64,000 nucleotides of DNA from positions 369,752-433,751 of the forward strand of contig NZ_JAUEMJ010000001.1 of the NCBI RefSeq assembly GCF_030403505.1. Reading direction: 5' to 3'. A model generated the notes under the pieces. That model was not told where the DNA came from and did no database searches. It saw only the letters and a program-made list of their open reading frames with translations. Below, one piece after another: positions 61,552 through 64,000 of this stretch (position 1 is the first letter of the stretch; every line of letters starts with the position of its first letter). This DNA is from Glycomyces tritici (GTDB lineage Bacteria; Actinomycetota; Actinomycetes; Mycobacteriales; Micromonosporaceae). Position numbers and translations under genes: made by a program.

Positions 61552-63390
61552 GTGAGCGTCATCGAGGCCCGCGCAAGCGACATCACCGAGCTCGGACAGC
61601 AGCTGCGCGTGGACGCGGTGCGCGCGTCGGCCCGTGCGGGGTCGGGGCACCCGACGTCGTCGATGTCGGCCGCCGACCTCATGGCGGGCCTGCTGACCGG
61701 GCACCTGCATTACGACTTCGAGCATCCGCACCTGCCGGGGAACGACCGGCTGGTGTTCTCCAAGGGGCACGCTTCGCCGCTGCTGTACGCGATGCTGCAC
61801 GCGGCGGGCGCGATCGACGAGGAGCACCTGCTGACCTACCGCAAGCTCGGCTCCGACCTGGAGGGCCATCCGACGCCGCGTCTGCCGTGGGTGGACGTGG
61901 CGACGGGGTCGCTGGGACAGGGGCTGCCGATCGGGGTCGGGATGGCGCTGGGTGCGCGCCTGTCGGGTTCGCCCGCGCGGGTGTGGGTGCTGTGCGGGGA
62001 CGGCGAGATCGCGGAGGGTTCCATGTGGGAGGCGTTCGCGGCGGCCGCGGACTTCGGCCTGGGGAACCTGTGCGCGATCGTGGACGTGAACCGGTTGGGT
62101 CAGACGGGGCCGACCCGCTACGAGTGGGACACGGCGGCGTACGCGTCGCAGATCGGCGGGTTCGGCTGGCACACGGTCGAGATCGACGGGCACGACCCGG
62201 TCGCGATCGACAGGGCGTACGCCGAGGCCGCGCGCCAGGACGTGCCCACGGCGATCCTGGCGAAGACCCGCAAGGGCAAGGGCGTGGCCGCCGCGGAGGA
62301 CAAGGAGGGCTTGCACGGCAAGCCGCTTGCGGAGTCGGAGAAGGCGGTCGTGGAGCTCGGGGGCGTGCGGGGGGCGCGCGTCCGGGTGAACCCGCCCCGG
62401 TCGAGCGAGCCGCGCCGTTCGCGCCCGTCGCTGCCGATGGCGCATCCGTCGTTCCCGGTGGGCGGCAGCGCCGCGACCCGGGACGGTTTCGGTGTGGCCC
62501 TGGAGGCGCTGGGCGATGCGAATCCCGATGTGGTGGTCGTGGACGGGGAGGTCGCCGATTCGACCCGCACGGACGCGTTCAGGAAGGCGTTCCCGAACCG
62601 CTTCTTCGAGTGCTACATCGCGGAGCAGCAAATGATCGGCGCGGCGGTCGGGTTGCAGTCGCAGGGGTGGATCCCGTACGCGTCGACGTTCGCCGCGTTC
62701 TTGACGCGCGCCCACGATTTTTTGCGGATGGCCGCGATCGGCGGCGCGGACCTGCGGGTCGTCGGCTCGCACGCGGGCGTGTCGATCGGTGCGGACGGGC
62801 CGAGCCAGATGGGCTTGGAGGACCTCGCGATGTTCCGGGCGCTGTGGCGCAGCGTGGTGCTGTACCCGTGCGACGCGAACCAGGCCGCGCATCTGACCGC
62901 GACGATGGCGGACCTGCCGGGGATCAGCTACCTGCGCACCACGCGCGCGGAGACGCCGGTGATCTACCGGGGCGACGAGCTGTTCCCGGTGGGCGGGAGC
63001 AGGACGCTGGTCGGTTCGGCGCACGACCGGGCCGTGATCGTCGCGGCGGGGATCACGGTGTCCGAGAGCCTCGGCGCGGCCGAGCGCCTCGCCGACGAGG
63101 GCATTCCGGTGCGCGTCATCGACGCGTACTCGATCAAGCCGCTCGATGCGGCGGCGATTCGCCAGGCCGCGGCGGAGACGGGCCGGGTGCTGACGGTGGA
63201 GGACCACTGGCCGGTGGGGGGTCTGGGCGACGCCGTCCTCGACGCCGTGGCCGGGCAGGTCCCTGACGTGCGTTTCCGCAAGCTGGCGGTGCGCGGCATG
63301 CCCGGTTCGGCCGGGCCGGCCGAGCAGCTGGCCTCGGCCGGGATCGACTCGGCCGCGATCGTGCGGGCCGTGCAGCGGCTCGTGGTCTGA
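61552..63390 (+). CDS. tkt: Transketolase (short, two-domain type), 612 aa
   Basis: Thiamine-diphosphate enzyme of the pentose phosphate pathway, of the archaeal/mammalian-like length rather than the 700-residue bacterial type. GHPTSSMSAADLMAGLL and SKGHASPLLYAML are N-terminal substrate and cofactor motifs; the thiamine site is GDGEIAEGSMWEAF...VDVN. The catalytic Glu lies in AEQQMIGAAVG. A Pro/Arg-rich hinge (about residue 280) joins the two domains. GTG at 61552 follows AGGAGG. Could channel xylulose-5-phosphate from araBDA. Confidence 0.9.
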   Translation: MSVIEARASDITELGQQLRVDAVRASARAGSGHPTSSMSAADLMAGLLTGHLHYDFEHPHLPGNDRLVFSKGHASPLLYAMLHAAGAIDEEHLLTYRKLGSDLEGHPTPRLPWVDVATGSLGQGLPIGVGMALGARLSGSPARVWVLCGDGEIAEGSMWEAFAAAADFGLGNLCAIVDVNRLGQTGPTRYEWDTAAYASQIGGFGWHTVEIDGHDPVAIDRAYAEAARQDVPTAILAKTRKGKGVAAAEDKEGLHGKPLAESEKAVVELGGVRGARVRVNPPRSSEPRRSRPSLPMAHPSFPVGGSAATRDGFGVALEALGDANPDVVVVDGEVADSTRTDAFRKAFPNRFFECYIAEQQMIGAAVGLQSQGWIPYASTFAAFLTRAHDFLRMAAIGGADLRVVGSHAGVSIGADGPSQMGLEDLAMFRALWRSVVLYPCDANQAAHLTATMADLPGISYLRTTRAETPVIYRGDELFPVGGSRTLVGSAHDRAVIVAAGITVSESLGAAERLADEGIPVRVIDAYSIKPLDAAAIRQAAAETGRVLTVEDHWPVGGLGDAVLDAVAGQVPDVRFRKLAVRGMPGSAGPAEQLASAGIDSAAIVRAVQRLVV

Positions 63391-63478
63391 GGCCCGCACC
63401 AGAACCTGCAAAACGCCGCAAGGGAGAACGACGCGAACGATACTCGTGACAACGGCTCAACGAATGGAGACGAGCAGC

Positions 63479-63895
63479 ATGGCAACCGCACGCGACCTCA
63501 TGCACACGGGGTGCACCTGCATCAAGAGCAACGACACCGCCGCCAATGCGGCCAGGATGATGGCCGAGCTCGACGTCGGCTCGATGCCGATCTGCGGCGC
63601 GGACGACGACAAGCTCCACGGCATGGTCACGGACCGGGACCTGGTCCTGCAGGTCATGGCGAAGGGCCACGACCCCGAGACCTACACGGTCGACCAGATG
63701 CCGCAGGGCCACCTCATCCTCGCCGACGCGAACGAGGACGTCGACAACACCATGGCGAAGATGAAGGAGCACCAGATCAACCGGCTTCCGGTGATCGACC
63801 AGGGCCGCCTCGTCGGCATCATCTCGATCGGGGACATCGCCAACCGCATGCCCGAATCGGTGACCGGCGACGTGGTGGGCTCCATCAAGGCCTGA
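63479..63895 (+). CDS. Tandem CBS-domain protein, Hrp1-like, 138 aa
   Basis: Two CBS domains, residues about 5-65 and 75-130. MATARDLMHTG, ELDVGSMPICG and KLHGMVTDRDLV then MKEHQINRLPVIDQGRLVGI are close to the M. tuberculosis hypoxia-response protein Hrp1, which is dormancy-linked. Nucleotide sensing is inferred. The ATG at 63479 follows GGAGACGAG; an ATG at 63446 is possible but weaker. 88 bp after the transketolase. Confidence 0.85.
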   Translation: MATARDLMHTGCTCIKSNDTAANAARMMAELDVGSMPICGADDDKLHGMVTDRDLVLQVMAKGHDPETYTVDQMPQGHLILADANEDVDNTMAKMKEHQINRLPVIDQGRLVGIISIGDIANRMPESVTGDVVGSIKA

Positions 63896-63928
63896 CCGGG
63901 AGTACCTGGGACGCAAGGCCACAGGGGG

Positions 63929-64000
63929 TGGCGGGGGGGGGGGGGGGGGGGCCCCCCCCGCCCCCCCCCCCCCCCGGGGGGGGGGGGGCCGCCCCCCCCA
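63929..64000. other. Homopolymeric G/C block to the window end
   Basis: After GGTGGC the remaining 70 bases are runs of G and C only. It lies 34 bp past the CBS gene stop, where a terminator is expected, and resembles the blocks at 24122 and 42683. Probably unreliable sequence. Confidence 0.7.

Overview
The window is high-GC DNA from an actinobacterium. The evidence is the heavy use of GTG and TTG starts, the hisI-trp-lgt cluster typical of Actinomycetota, the 180-kDa type NAD-glutamate dehydrogenase, a gluABCD-type amino-acid transporter, and several actinobacterial families (DUF3618, Trp-associated membrane protein, SCO5389-like). The genus cannot be fixed from the sequence; a Glycomyces/Stackebrandtia-like organism is only a guess. 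Nearly all of the window is ordinary chromosome. No tRNA, rRNA, transposase, integrase or CRISPR array was seen.

Layout. 1-3.5 kb: a GDP-mannose 3,5-epimerase cut by the window edge, an orphan DUF234-type protein, a GNAT acetyltransferase and an FAD monooxygenase. 3.5-9.3 kb: the hisI / Trp membrane protein / trpC / trpB / trpA / lgt block (trpE absent), with a divergent RibD-like reductase. 9.5-14.3 kb: a BCCT osmolyte carrier and two quinone-reductase-like enzymes around a GlxA-family regulator. 14.3-20.8 kb: a heterodimeric ABC exporter with one degenerate ATP site, hisF, and a membrane protein/TetR pair with two perfect operators. 20.8-33 kb: a CooC/ParA-like ATPase with an SCO5389-like partner, gluABCD, lipB, a DUF1023 hydrolase, two ABC systems and a ROK regulator. 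33-42.7 kb: NAD-glutamate dehydrogenase, and divergent from it a five-gene cassette of DUF4178, DUF2617, DUF4247, DUF350 and a membrane-embedded spermidine synthase. 42.7-52.4 kb: a drug-exporter/TetR pair, rtcB, an arginase-family protein, an in-frame RNase HI-YbbN fusion, a TMEM165/GDT1 cation exporter behind a yybP-ykoY manganese riboswitch, and an MFS/ROK pair. 52.4-58.8 kb: an AT-rich lipoprotein, a LuxR fragment, the araBDA operon and a short-chain dehydrogenase. 59-64 kb: a likely stress/dormancy set (DUF3618, holin-like, plasmid-stabilisation-like, DUF4383, short transketolase, Hrp1-like CBS protein).

How the parts work together. Amino-acid metabolism dominates the first half (Trp and His synthesis, glutamate-type uptake, NAD-dependent glutamate breakdown). 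Carbon use appears as arabinose catabolism (araBDA feeds xylulose-5-phosphate, which the transketolase at 61.5 kb could use). Several transporters sit beside dedicated regulators with visible operators (19.5, 44.4 and 51.2 kb). Long GC hairpins close most transcription units.

Most unusual features. A 71-73-bp intergenic repeat occurs as a tandem pair at four places, always beside a gene's 3' end. The DUF-rich polyamine cassette is conserved-looking but uncharacterised. The RNase H-YbbN reading frame is continuous through a linker that does not look like selected coding sequence. Homopolymeric G/C blocks replace the middle of several terminators and are probably sequence artefacts.
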